Shown: in pieces, positions 24,870 through 33,528 of the stretch
Position numbering within the stretch: the stretch's first letter is position 1
Layout of the letters: each line of letters starts with the position of its first letter
Source of the DNA: SW10 sp965657795
GTDB taxonomy: Bacteria > Verrucomicrobiota > Verrucomicrobiia > Verrucomicrobiales > Akkermansiaceae
Length of the DNA stretch: 64,000 bases
Assembly (NCBI GenBank): GCA_965657795.1
Contig: CBFHQJ010000002.1
Location: 90,103 to 154,102, forward strand
Direction of reading: 5' to 3'
Program-made: the position numbers and the translations under genes
The notes under the pieces: model-generated
What the model saw: only the letters and a program-made list of their open reading frames with translations
What the model was told of the DNA's origin: nothing
Database searches by the model: none

Positions 24870-25757
24870 ATGAATGGAGATTTGAGTCGGAAGGTTTTGA
24901 AGGATGTTTCGCGGTCTTTTTACCTCAGTTTACGATTTCTGCCGGAGGGATTTCGGGCGCCGACGAGTGTGGGGTATTTGTTGGCGCGGGCGAGTGACAC
25001 CATTGCCGATGCCGGAGAACTTGGGGTTGAGGAACGTCGGGAGCTTTTGGGGAGCTTTGTGGAGTTTGTGAATGAGGGGAGGGAGTTTGAGATGCCGGAA
25101 ATTAGTGGGCTGCCGGAAGGGGAAGTAGTCTTAATGTCGAGGTTGAACGAGTGTGTGGAGGCGCTGGAGGAGTTGCGGGAGCGGCAGCAGGTTTCAGTTC
25201 GGAAGGTGGTGGGGATTATCACGGAAGGGCAGCGATGGGATTTGGATCGTTTTGAGGGTGATGGCGTGGTTACTTTGGAGTCCGATAAGGAATTACGAAA
25301 ATATACTTATCAGGTGGCGGGGTGCGTGGGTGAGTTTTGGACCGAGATTGGCTTTGGGAATGATGGGGATTTTGCGCGGGCGTCCGAGGGTAAGATGATG
25401 AGGTGGGGGCAGGCTTATGGGCGGAGTTTGCAGCTGATCAATATTCTGCGGGATGTGCCGGAGGACCTGGAAAACGGAAGGTGTTATTTGCCGGGGGCCA
25501 GCTCTCAGGAAGAGTTGTTGCAGGAGAGGAAACGGTGGATTGTCGAGGCGCGTGAGGGGCTTGATCAGGCCGATCAATATGCAGAAGCGTTGAACGGGAA
25601 GCGGATGCGATTCGGGACGGTTTTGCCGGCGATGATCGGTCGGGAGACTTTGAGCCGACTGGAGAATGCGACCTGGGAAGAGTGGGAGGCCGGAGTGAAG
25701 GTCTCGCGCAAGGATGTCTACGCAATGATGGCGCGAGCGGTGAGGTTCGCGATTTAA
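24870..25757 (+). CDS. Squalene/phytoene synthase family protein
   Basis: A trans-isoprenyl diphosphate synthase that joins two prenyl diphosphates head to head. Motifs: SRSFYLSLRFLP, the first Asp-rich ARASDTIADAG (DxxxD), an AGCVGEFW region, and the second Asp-rich NILRDVPEDLENGRCYLP. All four Asp needed for Mg-diphosphate binding are present. It gives a precursor for hopanoids, squalene or carotenoids; which one cannot be told from this gene alone, since no desaturase or cyclase is nearby. Start ATG 24870 (MNGDLSRKVL) is preferred over 24822, whose extension overlaps the repeat. It ends 21 bases before metX. Confidence 0.85.
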   Translation: MNGDLSRKVLKDVSRSFYLSLRFLPEGFRAPTSVGYLLARASDTIADAGELGVEERRELLGSFVEFVNEGREFEMPEISGLPEGEVVLMSRLNECVEALEELRERQQVSVRKVVGIITEGQRWDLDRFEGDGVVTLESDKELRKYTYQVAGCVGEFWTEIGFGNDGDFARASEGKMMRWGQAYGRSLQLINILRDVPEDLENGRCYLPGASSQEELLQERKRWIVEAREGLDQADQYAEALNGKRMRFGTVLPAMIGRETLSRLENATWEEWEAGVKVSRKDVYAMMARAVRFAI

Positions 25758-25778
25758 GTCCGGACTTTGAGTGATTGA

Positions 25779-26915
25779 CTAATCCGCGAGGAGTTCGCGG
25801 ATATGAGGCGTGTAGAGCTCGGGCTCGAGGAGGAAGGAATCGTGTCCTTTTGCGGAGTGCACCGTGATGTGAATGGTGTCGACATCTGCGTTTTCTAGGT
25901 GCTTGACAACTTCGGCTTGTTCCTCTGGATAAAAGCAGAAGTCGGAGTCGATGGAGAAGATGAGGAATTTGTGACCGGCAGCATTGCAGCGGGCAAAAAG
26001 ATCTTCGGGAGAATCGGCATCGCCTTGGAGGACGGCGTTGTAGCGAGACCACATGTCGATGATGCGAAGATAGGTGTTTGCGTCGAATCGCTCGGTGAAC
26101 TTTTTCCCCTGATGAAGCATGTAGCTTTGGAAGGTATCACGGACTTGATACCATGAGAGCATTTCTTCTTCGTGGACGAGGTCGCGTCGCGCGCGACGCT
26201 CAAAGGTATCGAGATGGACAAAAGTTTTGTGCGATATCATGCGCGCAAGGGCCAGACCGATGCGTGGGTATTCGGAGTCGTAATAGTCTCCGCCGTTAAA
26301 GTGTTTGTCGTTCTCGATAGCGAGGATTTGCTCGAAGAGGATGAGGCGATTGAGGACGGTGGTTCTGAAGCCACTGGCGATGGCGATGACTCGGTCAACT
26401 TTATCGGGGTGGCGGGTTGCAAATGAGAGCGTGCAGAGGCCGCCAACGGAGGGGCCCACGACGGAGTGAAGTTTTTCGATGCCTAAGTGATCGAGAAGCG
26501 GGAGCTGTGCGTCGACGAGGTCGGCGATATTGAGGTGAGGAAAGGAAGATCCAAAGGGCTTCCCGGTTTCCGGATTGATGCTGGAGGGGCCGGTCGATCC
26601 ATAGCAACCGCCGAGGTAGTTTGCGCAGATGACAAAGAAGCGATCGGTGTCGATGGCTTTGCCGGGGCCGACCATTTCGTTCCACCAGCCGTCGTGAAGC
26701 TCGTTGGCCCAGAGGTTGCAACCCTCTGGTGGTTCGGGATGGTTTCCGGAGACGTGGTGGGTGCCGGAAAGGGCGTGGAAGATGAGGACGGCATTGGATC
26801 GGTCCTCGTTGAGAGTTCCCCAGGTGGCGTAGGCAAGTTGTGCCGAGGGAATGCGTCCGCCTTCCCGGAGAGTGAGGTCTCCGAGGGAGATAAGTGAGCT
26901 TTTGGTGTCGGCCAC
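25779..26915 (-). CDS. metX: Homoserine O-acetyltransferase
   Basis: Transfers an acetyl group from acetyl-CoA to homoserine in methionine synthesis. Alpha/beta-hydrolase fold of 378 residues with HALSGTHHVSG, the nucleophile elbow VVGPSVGGL (Ser, seen as GxSxGG), an FYPEEQAEVV segment with the catalytic Asp nearby, and the catalytic His in KGHDSFLLE. The length is that of the MetX group. It is convergent to the squalene/phytoene synthase gene. There is only 56 bases upstream before the next gene, so no room for a full SAM riboswitch. Confidence 0.9.
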   Translation of the reverse strand: MADTKSSLISLGDLTLREGGRIPSAQLAYATWGTLNEDRSNAVLIFHALSGTHHVSGNHPEPPEGCNLWANELHDGWWNEMVGPGKAIDTDRFFVICANYLGGCYGSTGPSSINPETGKPFGSSFPHLNIADLVDAQLPLLDHLGIEKLHSVVGPSVGGLCTLSFATRHPDKVDRVIAIASGFRTTVLNRLILFEQILAIENDKHFNGGDYYDSEYPRIGLALARMISHKTFVHLDTFERRARRDLVHEEEMLSWYQVRDTFQSYMLHQGKKFTERFDANTYLRIIDMWSRYNAVLQGDADSPEDLFARCNAAGHKFLIFSIDSDFCFYPEEQAEVVKHLENADVDTIHITVHSAKGHDSFLLEPELYTPHIRELLAD

Positions 26916-26971
26916 GCCGGAAGAAAGACTGAAACGAGGGATTTTGAAACCCTAAACCAAGAAATGGGGCG

Positions 26972-27379
26972 CTACCGTCGCCTAAAAAGGTAGCCCTTGG
27001 TGACGGACCAGAGAGCCCAAAGTGAGAGGATGCCGTATCCCAAGGGCAAGGCGATTCCCATGAAGGTTTCGAAGGTGAACTCGAAGAAGCGTCCGTATTC
27101 GTAATAGGATTGCCAGAGATCCCAGAGGATAAAGGTCATGCCTATGGCAGATGGTCCAAAGTAGAGCCAGACGCCCCAGAAGATGATGGGTTTTGTTCGA
27201 GGATTGGCGGCATCTGCATAAGCGTGATGATTGGCGGTCTTCATCTCCCAAGGATGGGTGCTGGCGGAATCGTCAAGTGGAGCACCACATTTTTGGCATC
27301 TCGAGGTGCCCTCAGGGTTTGGCTCGGCACAGCGAAAACAGACGACATAGTTGCCTGCAGCTTCATGATTACTTTTCAC
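26972..27379 (-). CDS. Zinc-ribbon membrane protein of unknown function
   Basis: A 135-residue protein with an N-terminal zinc ribbon (CFRCAEPNPEGTSRCQKCG; four Cys) followed by two or three hydrophobic segments (IIFWGVWLYFGPSAIGMTFIL, then LPLGYGILSLWALW). The GTG at 27379 gives a short N-terminus and avoids overlap with the divergent DUF1802 gene; the longer ATG frame to 27547 would run 87 bases into it. Zinc-ribbon plus few-helix proteins are common and seldom characterised. Function unknown. Confidence 0.55.
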   Translation of the reverse strand: MKSNHEAAGNYVVCFRCAEPNPEGTSRCQKCGAPLDDSASTHPWEMKTANHHAYADAANPRTKPIIFWGVWLYFGPSAIGMTFILWDLWQSYYEYGRFFEFTFETFMGIALPLGYGILSLWALWSVTKGYLFRRR

Positions 27380-27460
27380 GGGTAAATTAATAGCGGTAGA
27401 GGTGGGGAAGACAATCGACTTTAGGGTTTCATTCCGTGGAGAAATCGATTTGCTTCCGGC

Positions 27461-27934
27461 ATGATCGCTTTCAAGGAATGGGATGTCGTTTGTGAAGCTC
27501 TTGAAGAAGGGCGTCAGTCGTTGATTCTCCGCAAAGGGGGAATTCACGAGGGGCGCGAGGGTTTTTCATTCGCGCACGAGGAATTTGTTTTGTTTCCGAC
27601 GCGTTTTCATGCGCAGGGCGATTATGTGAAGACGCCGGGTGTGGTGGCGAAGCCGGAATGGGAGATTGGCGAGGAAGTTGTCATCACTTCAAAGGTCAAG
27701 GTGACGAAGGCGGTGACGCTGACCGATTGGGAGGAGGTGGCTGCTCTCGATGATCAGCATATTTGGACCGAGGAGACGATCCGCGATCGTTTTTTTTGGG
27801 AAGGCAAGGGGATGGCTTCGGGAAGTATCCACGTGGCATACGTAGAGGTTGAGAAGCTTGAGGAACCGATCAGTTTCGCTTATGCGAAGAAGTACGGGGG
27901 ATGTCGAAGTTGGGTGGAGATTGAGTGTGACTAA
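27461..27934 (+). CDS. DUF1802 family protein
   Basis: A 157-residue soluble protein. The N-terminal pattern (MIAFKEWDVVCEALEEGRQS, LILRKGGIHEG, then HEEFVLFPTRFH) matches DUF1802, a family of unknown function found in many bacterial groups. An Asp/Glu-rich middle and a C-terminal SFAYAKKYGGCRSWVE segment complete it. It diverges from the zinc-ribbon gene and converges on the ROK kinase. No nearby gene suggests its role. Confidence 0.7.
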   Translation: MIAFKEWDVVCEALEEGRQSLILRKGGIHEGREGFSFAHEEFVLFPTRFHAQGDYVKTPGVVAKPEWEIGEEVVITSKVKVTKAVTLTDWEEVAALDDQHIWTEETIRDRFFWEGKGMASGSIHVAYVEVEKLEEPISFAYAKKYGGCRSWVEIECD

Positions 27935-27965
27935 AGAGTCGGGCTCTCCAGACTGACGTTCTACT

Positions 27966-28919
27966 TTAGTCGTCGACGTTGAAGCCGGCTTCCTCAAGAG
28001 CAAGGGTGGCGGCACCAACCATGCCGGCTTCGTTGCCAAAGCGGGCCGGTAGGAGCCGGAGGTTTTCTTTGAATGCGGGACTGAGCTGGGCACGGAGGTG
28101 TTTTTCCAGGGGGTCGAAAAGCAAGTTTCCTGCTTTAGCGACGCCGCCGCCGATGATGATGGCTTCAGGATTGAGGAGCCAGCAGCAGTTCATGAGAGAG
28201 GTGGAAAGTATCTTTGCGACCTGGTCCCAAATTCCGAGAGCGATTTCGTCGCCCTTCTGGGCGAGAATGGAAAGTTTGGCCGGTTCGCAGTCTGACTTAT
28301 CTCGAGGAGTGCCAGCCTCGGCGTATGCAGCGTGAGCAAGGTCGGTGATTTGTTGGTTCCCGACATAGTCTTCGAGAGAACCCCGGTTGCCATAGGCTCC
28401 GTCAGGGCCCTGGTAGTCGATAGACGTTTGCCCAAGCTCGCCTGCCACGAAGTCGGCTCCGCGGACCATGCGGCCATCGACGACGATGCCGCCACCAACT
28501 CCGGTGCCGAGAGTGAGGGCCACGAGGTGGTTCATGCCACGACCGGAACCGCGCTTCCACTCGGCGTAGGCCATGCAGTTTGCGTCATTTTCAACGGTGA
28601 CGGGGAGATTGGAGAGCTGATTGAGTTCCCGCTTGAGATAGATGCGCTGCCAACCTTTGACGTTGGTGAGGTTGTGGACCATTCCGGTTGGGAAGTCGAC
28701 GAATCCGGGCATGCCAACGCCAATGGCCTCAATCCGCGGGTGTTTGTCGCGGAGTTCAGCGACGGTTTCGTGGATGCGCTCGATGAGAGGGCGTGCGCTT
28801 TCGAATTCTTGGGTATCGATTCGGGGAGCTTCTTCGATGAGATTGCCACGATAGAGAACTCCGGTTTTTACCGAAGTTCCGCCAAAGTCGATGCCGATTG
28901 CCAATGGAAGGTCGCTCAT
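27966..28919 (-). CDS. ROK family sugar kinase (probable glucokinase), zinc-site residues lost
   Basis: A 317-residue ROK kinase: ATP-binding GIDFGGTSVKTG, phosphate-2 region LALTLGTGVGGG, sugar-contact ENDANCMAYAEW and C-terminal IIIGGGVAKAG. The catalytic Asp in ENDAN is kept. The zinc site of most ROK proteins is missing: the His of GELGH reads Gln (GELGQTS), and the CGxxGC pair reads YGNRGS. It probably phosphorylates glucose or a related hexose, and may also act on N-acetylhexosamines. No sugar operon surrounds it; it lies next to coaX (51 bases away, same strand). Confidence 0.85.
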   Translation of the reverse strand: MSDLPLAIGIDFGGTSVKTGVLYRGNLIEEAPRIDTQEFESARPLIERIHETVAELRDKHPRIEAIGVGMPGFVDFPTGMVHNLTNVKGWQRIYLKRELNQLSNLPVTVENDANCMAYAEWKRGSGRGMNHLVALTLGTGVGGGIVVDGRMVRGADFVAGELGQTSIDYQGPDGAYGNRGSLEDYVGNQQITDLAHAAYAEAGTPRDKSDCEPAKLSILAQKGDEIALGIWDQVAKILSTSLMNCCWLLNPEAIIIGGGVAKAGNLLFDPLEKHLRAQLSPAFKENLRLLPARFGNEAGMVGAATLALEEAGFNVDD

Positions 28920-28970
28920 AAAGTTGAAAAAGTCTAAAAGAAGGGGGCGAGCAAGGAACGCTCTTTCTTG

Positions 28971-29702
28971 TTAAAATTGGTGATTGGAGGTTCCGATGGC
29001 TTGAATTCCCTTCATGGTCAAGTCTTGGTCGATGATGTCGATGTCCTCAATCCCTTTGCCGATGAGTTCGGCGTCGCCTCCGGTCGCGAAGATGGTGGGG
29101 GTGCCGCCAAGCTCTGCGCGGACCTCGGTGAGAATTTCACGAATGAGGCCGCGATAGCCGACGACAGCTCCCACTTGCATTGCTTCCTCGGTGCTGCGCC
29201 CGATGGCGGAGCGGGGTTCTTCAAGCTGAATTGCAGGAAGGAGAGCGGTTTTCTGGTGCAGGTAGTCCCTGAGTGAGGCTGTTCCGGGGGCGATGACGCC
29301 TCCGAGGTAGGCTCCGACGGCTGAAATGACGTCGAAGGTGACGGCAGTGCCAAAATCGATGACAATAGCCGGTCCGCGGGTGTCGAGAATGGCGGCGGCA
29401 GAGTTGGCGAGACGATCGGCCCCGATTTTGGTGGGATCGGGGTAGTCGATGGTGATGGGAAGCTTGGAACGGTGGGAGATTTGATGGAGAGGTTGCTCGA
29501 AAAAGTCTCCCATGAGGGCGGCGACCTCCGGGACAACCGAGCAGAGGGTGATTTTTTCGAACTTCTGACCTTCAAGTGCCTTCCGGAGGGTGGCTGTGGA
29601 AACCTCCGCGGTCGGTATGACGGCCCGCCAAGTGGAAAGTTCGCCATCGAGGTCGAGGGCGAACTTTGTTCGGGTGTTGGAATTGTCGATAAGGAGGTGC
29701 AC
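28971..29702 (-). CDS. coaX: Type III pantothenate kinase
   Basis: Phosphorylates pantothenate, the first step of coenzyme A synthesis, and is not feedback inhibited. The acetate-kinase-like fold shows DNSNTRTKFAL at the N-terminus, GADRLANSAAAI and VIDFGTAVTFD with the catalytic Asp, then GVIAPG. The length of 243 residues is typical. It is on the same strand as the ROK kinase, 51 bases upstream of it. Type III enzymes need a monovalent cation; its residues cannot be pinned here. Confidence 0.9.
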   Translation of the reverse strand: MHLLIDNSNTRTKFALDLDGELSTWRAVIPTAEVSTATLRKALEGQKFEKITLCSVVPEVAALMGDFFEQPLHQISHRSKLPITIDYPDPTKIGADRLANSAAAILDTRGPAIVIDFGTAVTFDVISAVGAYLGGVIAPGTASLRDYLHQKTALLPAIQLEEPRSAIGRSTEEAMQVGAVVGYRGLIREILTEVRAELGGTPTIFATGGDAELIGKGIEDIDIIDQDLTMKGIQAIGTSNHQF

Positions 29703-29786
29703 TTGGGTACCTTAAACCAAGGGAGACGATGCTTTGAACCTTTGACGATAGGACTCGGACTGAAGTCCAAGCTCCGTAGATTGGGC

Positions 29787-30164
29787 TTAGTCAACTTCGA
29801 GGATCTCGACTTCGTAGCCGTCGGGATCGGTGATGAAGGCCATTTTGCGCTCACCGGAGGAGAATTTTTCGCGCCATCCATCAGGCCAGATCTCGACCCC
29901 CTGGTCTTCGAGGTCCGCGCAATACTTGATGATGTTCAGGACGCCGACACAGGTGTGCATGAGGTCCTCGGGGACTGCCACCTTGTAATCGGGCGAGTAG
30001 GTGAGTTCTAGAAAATGCTCGTTGCCGGGCAAGTGCATAAAGGCGAGTTCATTGCCTTGGGGTGATTTTTTCTGCTGCCCGAGCTTGAAGCCGACTTTCT
30101 CGTAAAAAGCGATGGAAGCGGCGGGGTCGGAGACGCGAATGCGGGTGTGAAGGAACTTAATCAT
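29787..30164 (-). CDS. VOC family protein, glyoxalase I-like
   Basis: A 125-residue protein of the vicinal oxygen chelate fold. Metal-ligand positions look kept: the first His in FLHTRIRVSDP, Glu in FLELTYSPD, His in DLMHTCVGV and Glu in DPDGYEVEILE. This is the arrangement of lactoylglutathione lyase, so methylglyoxal detoxification is plausible. Related VOC enzymes share the layout, so the substrate stays open. It diverges from the LolC/E-like permease. Confidence 0.8.
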   Translation of the reverse strand: MIKFLHTRIRVSDPAASIAFYEKVGFKLGQQKKSPQGNELAFMHLPGNEHFLELTYSPDYKVAVPEDLMHTCVGVLNIIKYCADLEDQGVEIWPDGWREKFSSGERKMAFITDPDGYEVEILEVD

Positions 30165-30246
30165 GGGGCGAAGTCTGGCGGGAAGTGGCCGGTGTGTGAA
30201 GTGTGGAGTTGCGGCAGCGCTGGGGAAGCGTTAGAGATCCCTCGTC

Positions 30247-32031
30247 TTGAGATCGTTTAGTTGGACCCTGGCTCTGAGGTATCTGAATCCTCTGCGCACT
30301 TTCGTGTCGATTATTACCCTGATTTCACTCCTCGGAGTTGCCTTCGGAGTGATGGTTTTGATTGTGGTGCTCTCGGTCCACAATGGCTTTGAGCGAAATC
30401 TCAAGGATACGTTACTGGGGCACTCCCCGCATATTTCTATTCAATCGAGCTATGGGACGATTTCGAATTGGGAGGAGATGGAAGTCTCGCTCGCAAAGGA
30501 GGAGGGCGTGCTGAGCGCCTATGCCCAGGTGGAGGGCTTTGTTTTGCTGGATTCTAGGGCATGGCAGCGACCATCGTATTTCAGAGCCTTCAACACGGAA
30601 AATAAAGGCCAGATCAAGGCATTGGAAGAAATGCTCGATCTGGATAATTTCCCGGACAGCACGGTCGATTTTAATCCGGCCCTGGACGAATCGGCCGGAG
30701 CGGCCCCACCGTTGACGGCTGCTCCTGCTCCGCCGGGGGATGATCTTGATGCTCCTCCAGCCCTTCCAGTTGATGGGGCCGATGTGCCATTTGATGTGCC
30801 GCCCGGAGACGATGAGGAGCTTTTTGGAAATCGATACGTAGTGGTTTCAAGCCAGCTGGCAAAGGCGATAGGCTTGAAGGTGGGTGACGAGATTCGGATC
30901 ATTGCGGCAAGCAATCTTGATGAAGTGATGGCGGTTTATAATGTTCCCAAGCAAAGGGCTTGGGAGCTGTATCCGGAGATTTTTGAAGGCTTTGAGGAGA
31001 GGGTTAAGGTAATGTTTGCGAGGTCCGGGGCGGAGGAGAGGGCCTCAACTGTGGAGGTGACGACGGCCTACCGCGTTTTCCAAGAACTACTGCCGATGGT
31101 GGTATCGACACCTAGTGGTGATGTCGAAACAGAAGGCCTGGAGATGCGTCCGGTGGAGCGAGAGATCGTGCGTGACATTCTGGATCGACTTGATTTTGTG
31201 AGCCGAAGAGAAGGTGGCTTTGATTATTTTGAAGTGGGAACTCAGGAAGGACTTCTGGGTCAGCTTCAGAAACTTCGTGAGCTTGATCTTGAGAAAGCTG
31301 ATAATGAGGCCTTCCGAAAAATTGAGAAATTTGTGGTTCCGAAGGTGCTGAAGATTCAGGGGGTTTATGCCGACAGTGAAAGATCAAAGGGGCCGGACTT
31401 GTTTATTCCGATCACGATTGGAATGGAGCTCAAGGGGCTCAAGGGGGAGGTGGAATCGATTGGATTGCGGATCGAGGATCCTTATGAAGCCGAGAAATTC
31501 GCGATCGAGCTGCAGAAAAACCTGGGCGATGAATGGATCGTTCGGAGTTGGATGAAAACCCATGCCGAGCGATTCCAATTGGTGAAGACCGAGAAAATTA
31601 TGATGAGCTTTGCCCTGTCATTCATTACGCTACTGTCTGCCTTTAGTATCATGGCGGTGATGTATACTGTGACGGTGCAAAAACGTCAGGAAATCGGGGT
31701 GATGAAAGCGCTCGGAGCTCGCCCTTCGCAGATCGTGCGGGTTTTTGTTTATCAGGGGCTTATCGTGGGAATTGGTGGTGCAATTTTGGGGCTGGGCTTG
31801 GGCCTGCTAGCAATTCGCTACCGTGAAGGGATTATGGCGATCATCCGTGGATTCGGCATTGATCCTTTTCCTCCGGAATTCCATGGGATGAGTGAATTGC
31901 CGGCGGAGACCGTCGGGAGTCAGATCGGGGTCATCTGTATTATCGCGGTGATTTTGTGCCTGCTGGCCGCTTTGGTCCCGGCTTTGATGGCTGCCTTCCG
32001 CGACCCTGCCAAATCACTGCGTAATCTCTAA
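30247..32031 (+). CDS. ABC transporter permease, LolC/LolE-like (FtsX domain), with Pro/Asp-rich insertion
   Basis: A 594-residue inner-membrane permease. The N-terminus LALRYLNPLRTFVSIITLIS and helix 1 (to GVMVLIVVLSVHNGFE) are typical of the LolC/LolE family, which extracts lipoproteins from the inner membrane. A periplasmic domain of about 400 residues follows, then three helices (about 449-475, 500-522, 555-585) with GVMKALGARPSQI. Residues about 145-200 are a low-complexity Pro/Ala/Asp stretch not usual in the family. The only in-frame start is TTG (a stop lies 15 bases before it). No LolD ATPase is adjacent; the next gene, five bases downstream, is an RDD protein. Confidence 0.8.
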   Translation: MRSFSWTLALRYLNPLRTFVSIITLISLLGVAFGVMVLIVVLSVHNGFERNLKDTLLGHSPHISIQSSYGTISNWEEMEVSLAKEEGVLSAYAQVEGFVLLDSRAWQRPSYFRAFNTENKGQIKALEEMLDLDNFPDSTVDFNPALDESAGAAPPLTAAPAPPGDDLDAPPALPVDGADVPFDVPPGDDEELFGNRYVVVSSQLAKAIGLKVGDEIRIIAASNLDEVMAVYNVPKQRAWELYPEIFEGFEERVKVMFARSGAEERASTVEVTTAYRVFQELLPMVVSTPSGDVETEGLEMRPVEREIVRDILDRLDFVSRREGGFDYFEVGTQEGLLGQLQKLRELDLEKADNEAFRKIEKFVVPKVLKIQGVYADSERSKGPDLFIPITIGMELKGLKGEVESIGLRIEDPYEAEKFAIELQKNLGDEWIVRSWMKTHAERFQLVKTEKIMMSFALSFITLLSAFSIMAVMYTVTVQKRQEIGVMKALGARPSQIVRVFVYQGLIVGIGGAILGLGLGLLAIRYREGIMAIIRGFGIDPFPPEFHGMSELPAETVGSQIGVICIIAVILCLLAALVPALMAAFRDPAKSLRNL

Positions 32032-32035
32032 GGTT

Positions 32036-32800
32036 ATGATTCTTTGGGTCATTCAGAACGGAGAGAAGACCGGTCCCTTTGAGGACTACGAGGTCCGTGA
32101 AATGATCCGTGAGGGCAAACTGGACGAGGAAAGTCGGGTCTGGCACGAGGGAGCCGGGGGCTGGCTGGCTGCGTCCGAGCTTGGAGTCCTTGCGGGTGAG
32201 TTTGAAAGGCCGAACAAGGCAAAGCCTAAAGCGATTGAGATCCACCTTGCACCCTTCCGAGCTTGGCCGCGACTTGGTGCCCGGGTGATTGACTATATGA
32301 TTTACCGGTCAATCCTGCATCTCTTGTCGCTGGGGTTTGGAGTGAACCTAATGGGGAGCGCGGACTCCTCTGGCTGGCTGGTGATCGGGATCGTCTTGCC
32401 GGTCATCATTATGGAGGCTGCCTTGGTAAGTTCGGTCGGCTTTACTCCCGGCAAATGGCTTTTAGGGATGAGGGTGGAGACTCTCTTGGGGGAAAGACTT
32501 TCGACAGGACAGGCCTTCCTAAGATCGATGAGGGTTTGGGTTTTGGGAATGGGGATGTTTTTACCGCTAATGATGTTGATCGGATTTTGCCTGAGTTTGT
32601 GGTTTGGGCGGAAAAAAGGAGGAATGCTTTGGGATCTGCAGAGCGGATTTCATGTCACGGGAGGGAAGCTGGATCGCAAGAAGATCGTGTGGTTTTGGGT
32701 GCTTATTGTCTGCTTGGTTTGCGCCAATATTCTTCCATATCTTCCCGAGATCCTTGCAGGGGACGAACAGGGGTTGGAAAAGAAGCTATTTCAGAATTAG
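32036..32800 (+). CDS. RDD family membrane protein with GYF_2 domain
   Basis: A 254-residue protein. Residues about 1-55 (ILWVIQNGEKTGPFEDYEVR) form a GYF_2 (DUF4339) domain, a small peptide-binding module. The remainder is the RDD transmembrane domain: PFRAWPRLGARVIDYMIY, with Arg and Asp in the first helix, then GFTPGKWLLGMRV between helices and about four to five helices in all. RDD proteins have been linked to transport or membrane stress roles. The gene follows the permease by five bases and may be co-transcribed with it. Confidence 0.8.
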   Translation: MILWVIQNGEKTGPFEDYEVREMIREGKLDEESRVWHEGAGGWLAASELGVLAGEFERPNKAKPKAIEIHLAPFRAWPRLGARVIDYMIYRSILHLLSLGFGVNLMGSADSSGWLVIGIVLPVIIMEAALVSSVGFTPGKWLLGMRVETLLGERLSTGQAFLRSMRVWVLGMGMFLPLMMLIGFCLSLWFGRKKGGMLWDLQSGFHVTGGKLDRKKIVWFWVLIVCLVCANILPYLPEILAGDEQGLEKKLFQN

Positions 32801-32869
32801 GACACTATTGGAGGTGGGAAGCTGGAAGTGATTCTTGCCGGAGCGGGATGCATTGCATATCACTGGGGT

Positions 32870-33433
32870 GTGCCCGGAATCGTTTACTTTGACCTAGAGA
32901 CCCAGCGGAGTTTTGGAGATGTGGGAGGGTCGGCCCACAAGGATAAGATGGGAATGTCTGTCGGGGTGACCTATTCCACCGAGACCGGGCAGTATCACAT
33001 TTTTGACGAGGACAATGTCGCTGAACTGGTAGAGCAGCTCATCAAGGCGGATCTCGTGGTGGGCTACAATCATGTCCAGTTTGATTACCCCGTGCTTCAA
33101 GCTTACACGATTTACGATCTGGCCACTCAGACTGTGAATTGCGATATGATGTTGGATATCGAAGAGATCCTTGGGCACCGGCTCAAACTCGATGCGGTGG
33201 CGCAGGCTTCGCTGAATGCCAGCAAAACCGCAGATGGATTGGACGCTCTAAAATGGTGGCAGCTTTATAAAAAATCGGGTGATCCGGTCCATATGCTCAA
33301 TATCGCCGAATATTGTTGTTATGACGTGAAGGTGACCAAAGAAGTTTATGAATACGGCTTGGAACACGGGTTGGTGAAATATGCGGACCGCAATGGCAAC
33401 GAGCAGGAGGTTGCGGCCTCGTGGAAAAAGTGA
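32870..33433 (+). CDS. DEDD-type 3'-5' exonuclease-like protein (RNase H fold)
   Basis: A 187-residue protein with the ribonuclease H-like exonuclease pattern: FDLET (first Asp and Glu), NHVQFDYP (second Asp) and YCCYDVKVT (Tyr-Asp of the third motif), so a DEDDy arrangement. It resembles the exonuclease part often fused to or adjacent to helicases. There is no HNH or helicase domain here. The GTG at 32870 (PGIVYFDLE) is preferred; an in-frame GTG at 32828 would add 14 residues without family likeness, though a GGAGG at 32809-32814 lies before it. The substrate is unknown. Confidence 0.65.
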   Translation: MPGIVYFDLETQRSFGDVGGSAHKDKMGMSVGVTYSTETGQYHIFDEDNVAELVEQLIKADLVVGYNHVQFDYPVLQAYTIYDLATQTVNCDMMLDIEEILGHRLKLDAVAQASLNASKTADGLDALKWWQLYKKSGDPVHMLNIAEYCCYDVKVTKEVYEYGLEHGLVKYADRNGNEQEVAASWKK

Positions 33434-33449
33434 TCCTCCCTAAAAGCTG

Positions 33450-33485
33450 GATGCCCGATGACTTCCGAAGAAATCACCGGGCATC
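33450..33485 (+). terminator. Hairpin after the exonuclease gene
   Basis: GATGCCCG and TGA (33450-33461) pair with TCA and CGGGCATC (33474-33485), with one mismatch between the two blocks. It starts 16 bases past the stop codon and lies before the convergent LysM gene. The T run is weak in both directions, so the direction is uncertain. Confidence 0.45.
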
Positions 33486-33528
33486 GCCCTGCCTTTGCCT
33501 TAGAAAAAGGTGAAAGTGAACAGTCGGC

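Noticed and set aside
25438..26052. Long minus-strand open frame of basic low-complexity protein
   Set aside because: It overlaps the squalene/phytoene synthase and metX in other frames, and its Arg/Pro/Ser-rich content is typical of shadow translation.
26916..26971. SAM riboswitch upstream of metX
   Set aside because: Only 56 bases separate metX from the next gene's end, too short for a full element, and no matching stems are visible.
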